From Acidimicrobiales bacterium (GTDB taxonomy: Bacteria > Actinomycetota > Acidimicrobiia > Acidimicrobiales > Iamiaceae): a stretch of 64,000 nucleotides of DNA. A program made the position numbers and the translations under genes. Under the pieces are notes generated by a model. It did no database searches. It saw only the letters and a program-made list of their open reading frames with translations, and was not told the DNA's origin. Positions 18,606-26,942 of the stretch are shown piece by piece; positions within the stretch are counted from its first letter, which is position 1; each line of letters starts with the position of its first letter. The stretch is taken from the NCBI GenBank assembly GCA_035547835.1, contig DASZTW010000005.1, positions 682,001-746,000 of the forward strand, read 5' to 3'.

Positions 18606-18985
18606 TCAGGCCGTCGTGGCCTGAACGAACGTCTGGAAGGCGACCAGTTCGTCCGACGGGTACGAGCCGACTGGGTGGACAGCACCTTCACGAGGTTGCC
18701 CTCGACCTTGATCTCGCCGCCCATGGGCGCCGGCTTCGCGGTCGGCGGTTTACCTTCAATGAACGGGTGCCTGGCGACGTCGCTGAGACAGCGAGCTCCG
18801 GCGGATCGCCGTGGGCGCGGCCGCGCCCGATGTGCCCACCGGTGAGGCGCACGTCACCGGTCATCGTCCGGCTCGCCCGTGACGGTGCTGTTCACGAGCG
18901 GGTCCTTCATGGCAGCGGCGGCCAGTGCGCTTCGCCTGGCGTGGACAGCATCGATCCAGGCGTCGGAAGGGGCTCGGTCGGACAC
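18606..18985 (-). pseudogene. SCP2 (sterol carrier protein) domain gene broken by frameshifts
   Basis: Read on the minus strand, parts of one small lipid-carrier protein appear in changing frames: from GTG 18985 SDRAPSDAWIDAVHAR and VNSTVTGEPDDDR; then GDPPELAVSAT; then VARHPFIEGK and MGGEIKVEGNLVKVLS; and finally SYPSDELVAFQTFVQATTA ending at TGA 18608-18606. Joined, they resemble one SCP2 domain whose IKVEGNLVKVL strand is characteristic. At least two frameshifts separate them. The gene follows the hydratase stop by 51 bases, so it was probably the next gene of that operon. Sequencing error in this stretch is an alternative explanation. Confidence 0.6.
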
Positions 18986-19036
18986 GGGACGGGACCTCGA
19001 TTGCTGGTCGGCGGCGCCACCGCAGCGCCGGCGGGG

Positions 19037-19885
19037 TCAGTTGACGAAGGTGGCGCGGGCTTGCGACAGCACGATGGCGCCGGTCTGGATTTCGGCTTGG
19101 ACGATCGCTTCGCCCGCACCCAGGTCCCAGATCTTCGTGGTGATGGTGTCGCCGCAGTGGACCCGGTCGGCGAAACGAGCGTCAAACCCGCGGAACCGGT
19201 GGGGGTCGCCGTCGCAGACGGTGCCCAAGACTGCGCGACCAACGAAGCCGTAGGTACAGAGGCCGTGGAGGAACGGGCCATCGAAACCCGCTGCGGTAGC
19301 GAACGCGGGGTCGATGTGCATCGGGTTGCGGTCGCCGGAGAGTCGATAGATGGCGGCTTGCTCCGGGCGTGTGTCCATCGTGACGACGTGATCCGGCTCA
19401 CGCTCAGGCGGCTCGTTGCGACCCGCCGTCGATGGACCTCGCTCACCCCCGAAGCCGCCGGCGCCGCGCACGAACAGTGTGGCTTTGACCGTGAACAGCG
19501 GACCGTCGTCGTCGGCGACGATGCCCTCGCAGCCGATCACGGCCGCTTTCTCCTTGTCCCATACCTCACTGATTCTCCCGGTCACGGCCGCGTGGGCGCG
19601 AGGCGGGATCTCTCGATGGAGCGTGATTGATTGCTCACCGTGCAGCACCATCATCAGGTCGATGTCGACCCCGCCGCCGAGGATCGCCGCCATAGCCAGC
19701 ATGCCCGGCACGACGGCATACGTCGGCAGGACCTTCGGCCCGTGACCCTCGTAGAGGAAGTCGAGATCGGTTTCCGGCCGCGCGCCCACGCCGCAGGCGT
19801 AGAGCAGGACGTCACGATCGTCCCATGACACTGGATGCGGATCGGTCTCGAAGCCGACGAGATCGCTCGAGATGGGACGGCCCAT
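19037..19885 (-). CDS. Double-hotdog MaoC-type enoyl-CoA hydratase
   Basis: A 282-residue protein with two hotdog domains. The C-terminal one carries the hydratase-2 motif YRLSGDRNPMHIDPAFA and PFLHGLCTYG with the Asp/His active pair; the N-terminal one (VGFETDPHPVSWDDRDVLLYACGVGA, PTYAVVPGM) binds acyl-CoA. This is the layout of eukaryotic-type 2-enoyl-CoA hydratase 2. It would hydrate the enoyl-CoA made by the dehydrogenase pair upstream. ATG 19885 fits the usual N-terminus; ATG 19900 and 19906 are possible. A 150-base gap with an operator-like site separates it from the dehydrogenases. Confidence 0.87.
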   Translation of the reverse strand: MGRPISSDLVGFETDPHPVSWDDRDVLLYACGVGARPETDLDFLYEGHGPKVLPTYAVVPGMLAMAAILGGGVDIDLMMVLHGEQSITLHREIPPRAHAAVTGRISEVWDKEKAAVIGCEGIVADDDGPLFTVKATLFVRGAGGFGGERGPSTAGRNEPPEREPDHVVTMDTRPEQAAIYRLSGDRNPMHIDPAFATAAGFDGPFLHGLCTYGFVGRAVLGTVCDGDPHRFRGFDARFADRVHCGDTITTKIWDLGAGEAIVQAEIQTGAIVLSQARATFVN

Positions 19886-19921
19886 CGCCGTATCCTGCAT
19901 TGCCATTTCCACGAGGTCAAG

Positions 19922-19944
19922 ACAGAGATCATGCTCTGTTGCAT
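19922..19944 (-). promoter_or_regulatory. Operator-like site upstream of MaoC gene
   Basis: ACAGAG-atcatg-CTCTGT (19922-19939) is a perfect inverted repeat. It also fits the pattern ACAG-N10-CTGTTGCAT seen again at 34433-34455 and, with T for C, at 41637-41659. Confidence 0.45.
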
Positions 19945-20035
19945 GTGTCGAACGTGATACGACGACGATCCGATTCGGCACTCGCGGCGACAGCGCGCGG
20001 TCGACGGCAGACGCCTTCGACCCGCTGAGCTTCGG

Positions 20036-21334
20036 TCAACCGGAGATCTGCGTGCCGACCTTGAGAGCGCGGAAGGGAACTTCCTTGTCGACTCGCTGCT
20101 CGCTCGGCAGCCCGAGCACCCGCTCGCCGATGATGTTGCGCTGCACCTGATCGCTGCCCCCGGCGATGGAGACCGCCGGACTGAAGAGCGCGAGATGCTG
20201 CGCCATGCCGTCGAGCGGCGCGTCGGGCCGGGCCAGCGTGCCGTAGGGCCCTTCGAGACGGAGTGCCAGGTCGCGCAGCGTTCGGACGATGTTGGACGCC
20301 AAGAGCTTGCCGGTCGACACCTCCGGCCCAGGGCCATGGCCGAGCGCGGCTGCTGCCTGCGCACGAAGGCCGGTGAAGCGAGCGATCTCCAGGAGCGTGT
20401 AGGCCCGCGTGAGCTCCTGCCGGATCACAGGGTCATCGGCACTGCCAAAGGTGGCCGCGAGGAGCTTGAGCACGTCGCCCCCACCCCCGAAGACGGCCGC
20501 CATGCCCGCCATCGCCCCACCGCTGCCGCTGCCCACCAGCTCGCCGACGCGGCGGTCGAGATCGTGGGCGCCGATGATCGCACCACCCCCGAAGGAGGCG
20601 CCCGCACCCAAGGAGCTTCGCTCGTGCGCCAGTGTGGTCACCGCTACGCCCCACCCGCCGTTGACCTCGCCGAGCACGTTCTCGTGCGGCACGCGGGCAT
20701 CAGAGAAGAACACCTCGTTGAACATGGCCTCGCCGGTCATCTCCTTGAGGGGTCGGACCTCGATGCCGGGCTGCTCCATGTCGATGACGAAGTACGTGAT
20801 GCCCCGGTGTTTGGGCACTTCGGGGTTCGTCCGAGCGATCAGGATGCCCCACTTCGAGTACTGGGCACCGGAGGTCCACACCTTCTGGCCATTGACCACC
20901 CACTCGTCGCCATCTCGCACCGCACGGGTTTGCAGGCTGGCGAGGTCCGATCCCGAGCTGGGCTCGGAGAACAGCTGACACCAGACCTCGCGCCCGGCCA
21001 CCATGTCGGGGAGGAACCGCTTGCGCTGCTCATCGGTGCCGTGGGCGACGATGGTGGGTCCAGCCATCATGACGCCGATGCCGCTCGGCGGGCCGTACGC
21101 TCCGGCGCCGCGGCGCTCCTCGGCCACCACGGCGGCCTGCTGGGAGCTCAGCCCGCGCCCGTACCAGTCCGGCGACCAGGTAGGGAAGCCCCAGCCAGAT
21201 TCGGCGAGGCGTCGCCACCACTCCCCGAGCGTGAGCGTCGGGTCCCAATGCTCGTCGAACCACGCCCTCGCCTCGTCGCGGATGGTGTCGTCGTCATAAA
21301 CACGCACCGTTTCGGCTCCTTGATCTGTCGTCAT
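20036..21334 (-). CDS. Acyl-CoA dehydrogenase subunit (FadE/ChsE-like)
   Basis: A 432-residue FAD enzyme with signatures CQLFSEPSSGSDLASLQT and DEWVVNGQKVWTSGAQYS and C-terminal VSIAGGSDQVQRNIIGERVLG. Its start overlaps the stop of a second acyl-CoA dehydrogenase by four bases (ATGA, 21331-21334). Adjacent overlapping pairs of this kind in actinobacterial sterol clusters form alpha2beta2 enzymes (known for ChsE1-ChsE2, FadE28-FadE29); I infer the same here. A Gly/Ala-rich insertion (residues about 260-290) is unusual. Confidence 0.88.
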   Translation of the reverse strand: MTTDQGAETVRVYDDDTIRDEARAWFDEHWDPTLTLGEWWRRLAESGWGFPTWSPDWYGRGLSSQQAAVVAEERRGAGAYGPPSGIGVMMAGPTIVAHGTDEQRKRFLPDMVAGREVWCQLFSEPSSGSDLASLQTRAVRDGDEWVVNGQKVWTSGAQYSKWGILIARTNPEVPKHRGITYFVIDMEQPGIEVRPLKEMTGEAMFNEVFFSDARVPHENVLGEVNGGWGVAVTTLAHERSSLGAGASFGGGAIIGAHDLDRRVGELVGSGSGGAMAGMAAVFGGGGDVLKLLAATFGSADDPVIRQELTRAYTLLEIARFTGLRAQAAAALGHGPGPEVSTGKLLASNIVRTLRDLALRLEGPYGTLARPDAPLDGMAQHLALFSPAVSIAGGSDQVQRNIIGERVLGLPSEQRVDKEVPFRALKVGTQISG

Positions 21335-22530
21335 GTCAGTTGGCCACGGGTGTCGGCCCAGGTCTTGCCCGTTTCGATGTCGACATCGTGGGGGAGACCG
21401 AGCACGCGCTCACCGATGATGTTGCGCTGCACCTCGGAGGTCCCGCCCCCGATGGTGAGGGCCGGCGCAAAGAGGAAGCCGTGTGACCACATGTCGCCGT
21501 TGGACCCCGGTATCGCGGCTGCGGCGGCGCCAGCGGTGGCGTCCACGCCCCCGGATGCCGCCAACATGCCATGGGCGCCGGCCAGGTCCTTGGCCAGTCC
21601 CATGAGGCGCTGTCCGTGGTCGTCGGCAAGGGCCTTGCGAATCGAGGCCTCGGGTCCGGGTGGGCGACCTTTGAGTGCAGCGCTGACTGTGCGCAGCCGG
21701 ATCAGCCGCAGCATCTCACCCTCGACGTAGAGCCGCGCCAGCCGCTGACGGGCCAACTGGTCTCCTGTCGCTCCCAGCGCCCTCGCGTGGGCCAGGAGAT
21801 CATGCACGGTCGGGCCGCTGCCCCAGAGCGCGCCTTCGCCCGACAGGGACACCCGTTCGTTGCCGAGGGTGACCTTGGCGAGTTCCCAGCCCCGGTTCTC
21901 CTGACCGATGAGGTTCTCGGCCGGAAGACGCACGTCCGTGAAGAAGACCTCGTTGAACAGGTGTACCCCGGTCATCTCTATGAGGGGTCGGACTTCGATG
22001 CCGGGCAGGTCCATTGGGCAGACGAAGTAGGAGATGCCTTGATGCTTGGGGGCGTCGGGGTCTGTTCGGGCGATCAGGATGCCGTACTTCGACGAGTGCG
22101 CCATCGAGTTCCAGACCTTCTGGCCATTGACGACGTACTCCTCGCCGTCGCGGACCGCGCGGGTGCCGAGGTTCGCGAGATCCGAGCCGGCACCGGGTTC
22201 GCTGAACAGCTGGCACCAGAGGTCCTGCCCTGACAAGAGCCCCGGCAGGTACCGGTCGTGCTGTTCGGGCGTGCCGGCATGGAGAATCGTCGGCCCGGCC
22301 CAGCCGATGCCGATCGGGTTGAGCGGCCGGCGTACACCGGCTCGTTTCAGCTCGTCGTCGATCAGGAGCTGGTGCATCGGATCGGCGTCGAGGCCCCATG
22401 GAGTCGGCCAGTGGGGCACGACGTAGCCGGCCTCGGCGAGATCCGCGCCACTGGGGTTCGGGTGCGCAGCGAGCCACTGGCGCACGGCCACCCGACGGGG
22501 GTCGTCGTCGGAGGGGAGATCGAAGTCCAC
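21331..22530 (-). CDS. Acyl-CoA dehydrogenase subunit, partner of the following gene
   Basis: A 399-residue acyl-CoA dehydrogenase: CQLFSEPGAGSDLANLGT, EEYVVNGQKVWNSMAHSS, and LTIGGGTSEVQRNIIGERVLG at the C-terminus. It starts eleven bases after the thiolase-like gene and overlaps the second dehydrogenase. Which of the two subunits keeps the catalytic base cannot be decided by eye. Likely substrate: a branched or cyclic acyl-CoA rather than a straight fatty acid, judging from operon content. Confidence 0.88.
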   Translation of the reverse strand: MDFDLPSDDDPRRVAVRQWLAAHPNPSGADLAEAGYVVPHWPTPWGLDADPMHQLLIDDELKRAGVRRPLNPIGIGWAGPTILHAGTPEQHDRYLPGLLSGQDLWCQLFSEPGAGSDLANLGTRAVRDGEEYVVNGQKVWNSMAHSSKYGILIARTDPDAPKHQGISYFVCPMDLPGIEVRPLIEMTGVHLFNEVFFTDVRLPAENLIGQENRGWELAKVTLGNERVSLSGEGALWGSGPTVHDLLAHARALGATGDQLARQRLARLYVEGEMLRLIRLRTVSAALKGRPPGPEASIRKALADDHGQRLMGLAKDLAGAHGMLAASGGVDATAGAAAAAIPGSNGDMWSHGFLFAPALTIGGGTSEVQRNIIGERVLGLPHDVDIETGKTWADTRGQLT

Positions 22531-22540
22531 CGGGAGTCCC

Positions 22541-23683
22541 TCAGTTGCTCGATTGGAGGATGTGGACGACGCAGACTGCCCCTGCGCCCATCATGTGGGC
22601 GAGGCCGGTGCGTGCGCCATCGACCTGCAGCGGACCGGCCTCGCCGCGCAGCTGCCGGGTGACGTCCCAGATCTGCGCGAGTCCGGTCGGCCCGCCCGGA
22701 TGGCCTCGGCCGGTCAGGCCGCCATCGGTGGAGAACGGAATGCGTCCTCCTAGGCGGGTGGCGCCCTCGGCGACCAGCTTGTCGCCGTCGCCCGGGCCGC
22801 AGACCCCGAGCAACTCGTAGTACATGAGCTCCTCGATCGGGAAAGCATCGTGGACGTGCGCCAGGTCGAGGTCGGCGGGTCCGATTCCCGCTTCTTCGTA
22901 CGCAGCCTTGGCCGTCGACTCCGTGAGCTCGCCGGGTCCGACCACCGCCCCCATGAAGATGTGCCCCTCGGTGTATCGCTCCGACTCCTGCTGGCTGGCG
23001 AGCACCTTGACCAACGGCCTTCCGCCCGCGAGACGCTCGGCGACTTCGCGCGTTGCCAGGATCGCCGCCGCCCCCCCGGAGCCGGCAGCGCAAGCCATCT
23101 TCGAGGTGTGGGGGTAGGCCACCATCCGTGCGGCGAGGACCTCTTCGACGGTTACCTCGTGGTCGGCCCGGCGCTGCGCGAAAGGGTTGTGTCGAGCGTG
23201 GTTCCAGTTCTTCGCCGCGATCGCTGCGAAGGTCTCTACCGTCGTGCCGACGTCATGCATGCGACGGGTGGCCCACATGGCGAAGAACGCGGCGGGCAGG
23301 ATCACCTGGTCGATCGCGGGCTTACGTCTACCAACCGACGGCGCGGCCTTGTTCAGATCGTCGAACCCGAGTGCCATGGCCACATCGACGCTGCCGCCCG
23401 CCACTACCTGCACCGCCTCGCGGAACGCGCACGATCCGGTGGCGGAGGCGTTCTCGACGTGCGTCACGGGGATGCCCGTGAGACCGAGGTCCTTGGCGAG
23501 GGTGATGCCGGTCAGGAGCCCGGAGGTGAGGTAGCCGTTGTAGAGGTAGCCGACCTCGTGGAACCCGATTCCTGCGTCTGCCAGCGCCGCGACGCCAGCT
23601 TCGAAGCCGAGGTCGGCCGCCTTCGCGTCCGGCTGACCGAACGGCGCCATGCCAACGCCGATCACGTAGACGTCGCGGGCCAT
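22541..23683 (-). CDS. Thiolase-like (Ltp2/SCPx-type) protein of igr-like operon
   Basis: A 380-residue thiolase-superfamily protein: MARDVYVIGVGMAPFGQPD at the start, TDGGLTGRGHPGGPTG and DAFPIEELMYYELLG near the end. The usual catalytic Cys position reads HVENASATGSCAF, with Ser/Ala where NNNCSTGS is expected, consistent with an aldolase-type Ltp2 protein. Start ATG 23683 shares one base with the DUF35 stop (TGATG). Together with the DUF35 protein it would cleave a beta-hydroxyacyl-CoA. Confidence 0.85.
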   Translation of the reverse strand: MARDVYVIGVGMAPFGQPDAKAADLGFEAGVAALADAGIGFHEVGYLYNGYLTSGLLTGITLAKDLGLTGIPVTHVENASATGSCAFREAVQVVAGGSVDVAMALGFDDLNKAAPSVGRRKPAIDQVILPAAFFAMWATRRMHDVGTTVETFAAIAAKNWNHARHNPFAQRRADHEVTVEEVLAARMVAYPHTSKMACAAGSGGAAAILATREVAERLAGGRPLVKVLASQQESERYTEGHIFMGAVVGPGELTESTAKAAYEEAGIGPADLDLAHVHDAFPIEELMYYELLGVCGPGDGDKLVAEGATRLGGRIPFSTDGGLTGRGHPGGPTGLAQIWDVTRQLRGEAGPLQVDGARTGLAHMMGAGAVCVVHILQSSN

Positions 23684-24108
23684 CACCGGCTGCTCGCGCC
23701 CTCGATCGGTGCGAACCGGAACGAGCAGAGCTCGTCGCCGTCGCTGTCTGTCAGCACGGGGTACACCTCGAGCCGCATACGCATCCCGATCTCCCAGTCG
23801 CCCATGGCGCCGTCGAGGATGCACTGCACGCGCACTCCCTCCGGAAGATCGACCTGACCCACGCCGTGGCCGTCGGCCGTGGAGCCGAAGCGACTCTTGC
23901 CCATCCACGCCGACTGCACATACGTCCATGCGTAGAGCTCGCCGGTGGGCGAGAGCAGAACGTCCTCGACCGGGCCGGCCGTAAGCGGGCAACGGCGGCG
24001 TCGGGGGAAGAAGTAGGTGTCGGCCTCCGGGCTGTAGGACCCGATCAGCCGAGGTGGCTCGTCGCCATCGGGCATCGTGAAGTAGCCATCTTCGAGTGGC
24101 TTCTGCAT
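23683..24108 (-). CDS. DUF35-type OB-fold protein, zinc ribbon degenerate
   Basis: A 141-residue protein with the DUF35 OB-fold (LYAWTYVQSAWMGKSRFGS, VQCILDGAMGDWEIGMRMR) but only one Cys left in the ribbon (YFFPRRRRCPLTAG), so zinc is probably not bound. It precedes and is coupled to the thiolase-like gene as in the pair at 8989-10592. ATG 24108 is used; a TTG at 24141 would overlap the hydrolase stop as TTGA and is also credible. Confidence 0.75.
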   Translation of the reverse strand: MQKPLEDGYFTMPDGDEPPRLIGSYSPEADTYFFPRRRRCPLTAGPVEDVLLSPTGELYAWTYVQSAWMGKSRFGSTADGHGVGQVDLPEGVRVQCILDGAMGDWEIGMRMRLEVYPVLTDSDGDELCSFRFAPIEGASSR

Positions 24109-24137
24109 ACCTGGTTCCAGTGAGGGTCGGTGAAAGC

Positions 24138-24995
24138 TCAAGCGGGGATGTCGACGCCGTCTTGCTCGTCGAGAGCATCGAGGAAGGAGAGGACCGCGGC
24201 CACGAACGCGTCGTTGCGGTCCCCGACCACCATGTGCCCAGCGCCACGCACGTCGACCAGTCGTGCGGCCGGGACAAGGTCGAGGAACCTGCGGGCTCCC
24301 TCTTCGCTCAGCAGGTCGCTCTGGCGACCACGGACGAGCAGGCAGGGCTGCTCGAGGGACCGCGCTGCGGCCTCTAGCCGACCGGGGGGTCGAGAGCTGC
24401 GGGGAGTGAGGTCACCATCGAGGAACTTCGGATCCCAATGCCAGCGCCAGCGCCCGTCGTCGTCCAGGCGGAGGTTCTTCTCCAAACCGCTGAGGTCGCT
24501 CGGCCGTACCCCGCCGCGGTAGATCGCGATGGCGTCTCCGGCGTCCTCGAGGCTGGCGAAACCGTCGCGGGCGCCGCCCATGAAGGACACGATTCGGGAC
24601 ACGGCATCGTCCTCGATGTCGACGGCGATGTCGACGAGCACGAGCGCGCGATGCTCGACAGCGGGTGCCTCACCGGCGGCGATCAGCGATGCCAGCCCGC
24701 CCAGAGACGCCCCGACGAGCACAGGTGGCGTGTCGAGTTGGTCGACGATGGCCCGCACGTCGGCAGCGAACGCGTCGATCCGGTAGTCGCCCGCTGGGTC
24801 CCAGTCGCTGTCACCGTGGCCGCGCAGGTCGACGGTGATCGCCCGCCACCCGTCGGCGGCAAGGCGCTGAGCGGCGCCGGCCCAGGAGTGGCGGGTCTGC
24901 CCGCCCCCATGGAGGAGCAGCACGGGTGTGGCTGTGGGCGGACCGAAACTGTCGGCTGCAAGGTGCCCAGCCGCGCCGATGAAGGTCGTGTGCAA
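24138..24995 (-). CDS. Alpha/beta-fold hydrolase
   Basis: A 285-residue hydrolase: LLLHGGGQTRHSWAG, VDLRGHGDSDWDPAG, nucleophile motif VGASLGGLAS, and catalytic His in RGAGHMVVGDRNDAF. The TTG at 24995 is preferred because AGGAAG lies five bases upstream and homologues start near HTTFIGAAG. It lies between the small gene 25010-25318 and the DUF35 gene. A role in lactone, ester or CoA-thioester hydrolysis in this pathway is inferred. Confidence 0.82.
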   Translation of the reverse strand: MHTTFIGAAGHLAADSFGPPTATPVLLLHGGGQTRHSWAGAAQRLAADGWRAITVDLRGHGDSDWDPAGDYRIDAFAADVRAIVDQLDTPPVLVGASLGGLASLIAAGEAPAVEHRALVLVDIAVDIEDDAVSRIVSFMGGARDGFASLEDAGDAIAIYRGGVRPSDLSGLEKNLRLDDDGRWRWHWDPKFLDGDLTPRSSRPPGRLEAAARSLEQPCLLVRGRQSDLLSEEGARRFLDLVPAARLVDVRGAGHMVVGDRNDAFVAAVLSFLDALDEQDGVDIPA

Positions 24996-25009
24996 CAAAG
25001 CTTCCTGGG

Positions 25010-25318
25010 TCAGGGGGTACGGGCACGGGCGGTGCGGCGGACAATTGCAGCTATGGCGTCGAACGCCTGCGCTTTCACGGCGACCTCGCCGAGGGCGGAG
25101 AGGATCCGTGCGCCGGCGAGGTCGACCGTCTCCTGGTGGAGGAGGTACCGATTGGCCTCGCGCACGATGCCCGCGACGTCTCGGGCATCGAAGTCGAAGT
25201 GACCGCCAAGCTTCAAGACGTCGATGACGTCGGCAAACCCGCGGTCGCGCAGCCGCCTCTCGATGGCCAGGGTCTCGGCTACGCCCTCTGCGTCGTAGAA
25301 CCCCGCGGCGTCCGCCAT
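25010..25318 (-). CDS. Small protein of unknown function in igr-like operon
   Basis: A 102-residue, mostly helical, soluble protein (ADAAGFYDAEGVAETLAIER at the start). No domain recognised. Its ATG shares one base with the stop of the ferritin-like gene upstream (TGATG), so it is very likely translated with it and may be a subunit of the same enzyme. No Cys, no membrane segment. Confidence 0.65.
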   Translation of the reverse strand: MADAAGFYDAEGVAETLAIERRLRDRGFADVIDVLKLGGHFDFDARDVAGIVREANRYLLHQETVDLAGARILSALGEVAVKAQAFDAIAAIVRRTARARTP

Positions 25319-26073
25319 CAGGTTCGCAGGGCGGCGAGCTCTCGACGCTGCCGGAGCGCTGCGCCGAGCACAGCCCGCTCAGGAGCGACGATCCGAGAGC
25401 GCCCGCCGAGCGTCGCCGGGCCAGCGGCCCCACCGCTCTTCGCGAGGAGGACGTCGAGGTGGGTTTGCCACTTGCCAGCACGCGTTCGCAGCTTCGTCGT
25501 ACGGGCAAGGTCCTGAATCATCATTTCGCCGGTGATGATCTGCTCGATGTCGTCGTCGATCATGAACTTGAGATTCCGCACAGTCGGGGCGTCGACGATG
25601 TCGGACGTGACTCGCTGGTGGAATGAGTAGGTCGCGAGGAGGTGCGGGACGAGGACCCGAAACGTCCCGACCAGCTTCTCGATGGTGGCGTCGGCGTCGT
25701 CCGGGCTCGTCAACTCGCTCATGAACTGCGCGAACGCCTCGTTCGCCGGCTCGGCGCGGTTCTCGTCGTTCTCTCGCAGCTCTGGGAGACGGATGCGCCA
25801 CAGATCGGCGTGCCACGCATGCTGGTAGCAGGCGGGCCCGAGCATCGACTTGACGTCTAGCTCCGGGATGGTGGCCACCCACCCGCCGAGGGCGGCGGAC
25901 AGTTGCTGTTCCGCCCACTTGTAGTTGACGATACGTTCGACGGACTCCTCGACGGTCCACTCCCCGATGAGCCGACGACGGTCCCAGTAGGGGAAGGGCT
26001 GTGCGTGCCGCTTGGGGCCGTAACCCTCGACGACCGGCCCGTGGTGCGCCCCGTTGCCGTTGGTGGTGGTCAT
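25318..26073 (-). CDS. Putative ferritin-like helical protein, second oxygenase component
   Basis: A 251-residue protein. Possible metal-ligand segments are KWAEQQLSAALGG, QHAWHADLWRIRLPEL and DDDIEQIITGEMMI, spaced as in a ferritin-like bundle, but classic EExxH pairs are not complete, so metal binding is uncertain. It overlaps the di-iron gene before it (ATGA) and the small gene after it. I infer a partner or regulatory subunit of the di-iron protein 26070-26942. Confidence 0.55.
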   Translation of the reverse strand: MTTTNGNGAHHGPVVEGYGPKRHAQPFPYWDRRRLIGEWTVEESVERIVNYKWAEQQLSAALGGWVATIPELDVKSMLGPACYQHAWHADLWRIRLPELRENDENRAEPANEAFAQFMSELTSPDDADATIEKLVGTFRVLVPHLLATYSFHQRVTSDIVDAPTVRNLKFMIDDDIEQIITGEMMIQDLARTTKLRTRAGKWQTHLDVLLAKSGGAAGPATLGGRSRIVAPERAVLGAALRQRRELAALRT

Positions 26074-26942
26074 CGCGAGGCCACTACCTTCGGCGCCGAG
26101 CCGGCGACGTCGGCGATGTCCTCGTCGGAGAACCCCGCGGCCTTGCGGAACTCGATCGCGAGCGGAAGGAAGCCCGACGTGCCATTCGCGTCATAGGCCC
26201 CGCGCGTGCCGCCGAGGCTAAAGGCCCGGTCCACCTTGCGCTGGAACTCGACGACCTTCTTGCGCCGAGCCGGATCGTCCGCGGTGAGGGCCTTTGACCA
26301 GACCTGACCGAAGCGGACGTGGGTCACCTCGTCGGCGGACACGTAGTCGACCGACCGCCAGATCGCCTCGTCATCGGCCTGCTTGCCGAAGCGGATGGTG
26401 TCGTTGAAGACGTCGAGAGCGAGACCTTCGAGGCAGCGGTTGACACCGACCACGCGCTCGGCGGGGTCATCCGAACACCCGAACTCGAAGAGGAAAAGGT
26501 TCTCCGAGAACTCGCCGATCTCGCAGTTCACATGCTCGAGGAGGGCCGCGTAGGCCTCGACGTGTCGGGTCTCGTCCCAGCACTGCCGGGCCATGTCCAG
26601 CTGGAACTTCCAAGGGAGCTCGTCGTCATCCGTGAAGTCCCAGGCGCTGCGGCCGGCGGCCTCCAGAGCTTGCATCTCCCCCATGAAAATGCCGTGCATC
26701 TGGCTCTTGATGAAGACCGGCGCCTCGTCCTCGTCGGGTCGGACCCGGCGAAGGAGACTGCTTGCCGCCCCGCCTTGGTCGGCGACCATCTCCCGGACCT
26801 CCTCGTTGCCGAGCAGGGCCAGCATGGTCTCCTCGACCTGCTCGACGGTGACCTCTTCGGCCATCAGGAAGTCGAGCGGCACCTCCGTACGGGTAAACCG
26901 CTCGTCACGCGCCAGCTCGGCGGGCTTCATGAACCTCTTCAT
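26070..26942 (-). CDS. Ferritin-like di-iron protein (probable oxygenase component)
   Basis: A 290-residue protein with QMHGIFMGEMQALEAAG, WDETRHVEAYAALLEH and SADEVTHVRFGQVW: three carboxylate/His clusters of a di-iron four-helix bundle. It follows the ferredoxin gene with a four-base overlap (ATGA) and is followed by a second ferritin-like gene, so an electron-transfer plus oxygenase unit is likely. In the comparable sterol igr operon the first oxygenase is the P450 CYP125; here this protein takes that place (inference). Confidence 0.78.
   Translation of the reverse strand: MKRFMKPAELARDERFTRTEVPLDFLMAEEVTVEQVEETMLALLGNEEVREMVADQGGAASSLLRRVRPDEDEAPVFIKSQMHGIFMGEMQALEAAGRSAWDFTDDDELPWKFQLDMARQCWDETRHVEAYAALLEHVNCEIGEFSENLFLFEFGCSDDPAERVVGVNRCLEGLALDVFNDTIRFGKQADDEAIWRSVDYVSADEVTHVRFGQVWSKALTADDPARRKKVVEFQRKVDRAFSLGGTRGAYDANGTSGFLPLAIEFRKAAGFSDEDIADVAGSAPKVVASR

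Noticed and set aside
18446-19630. 394-codon plus-strand frame across the ADH-MaoC interval
   Set aside because: Runs antisense to the ADH start, the SCP2 remnant and MaoC; composition is not protein-like and no domain is seen.
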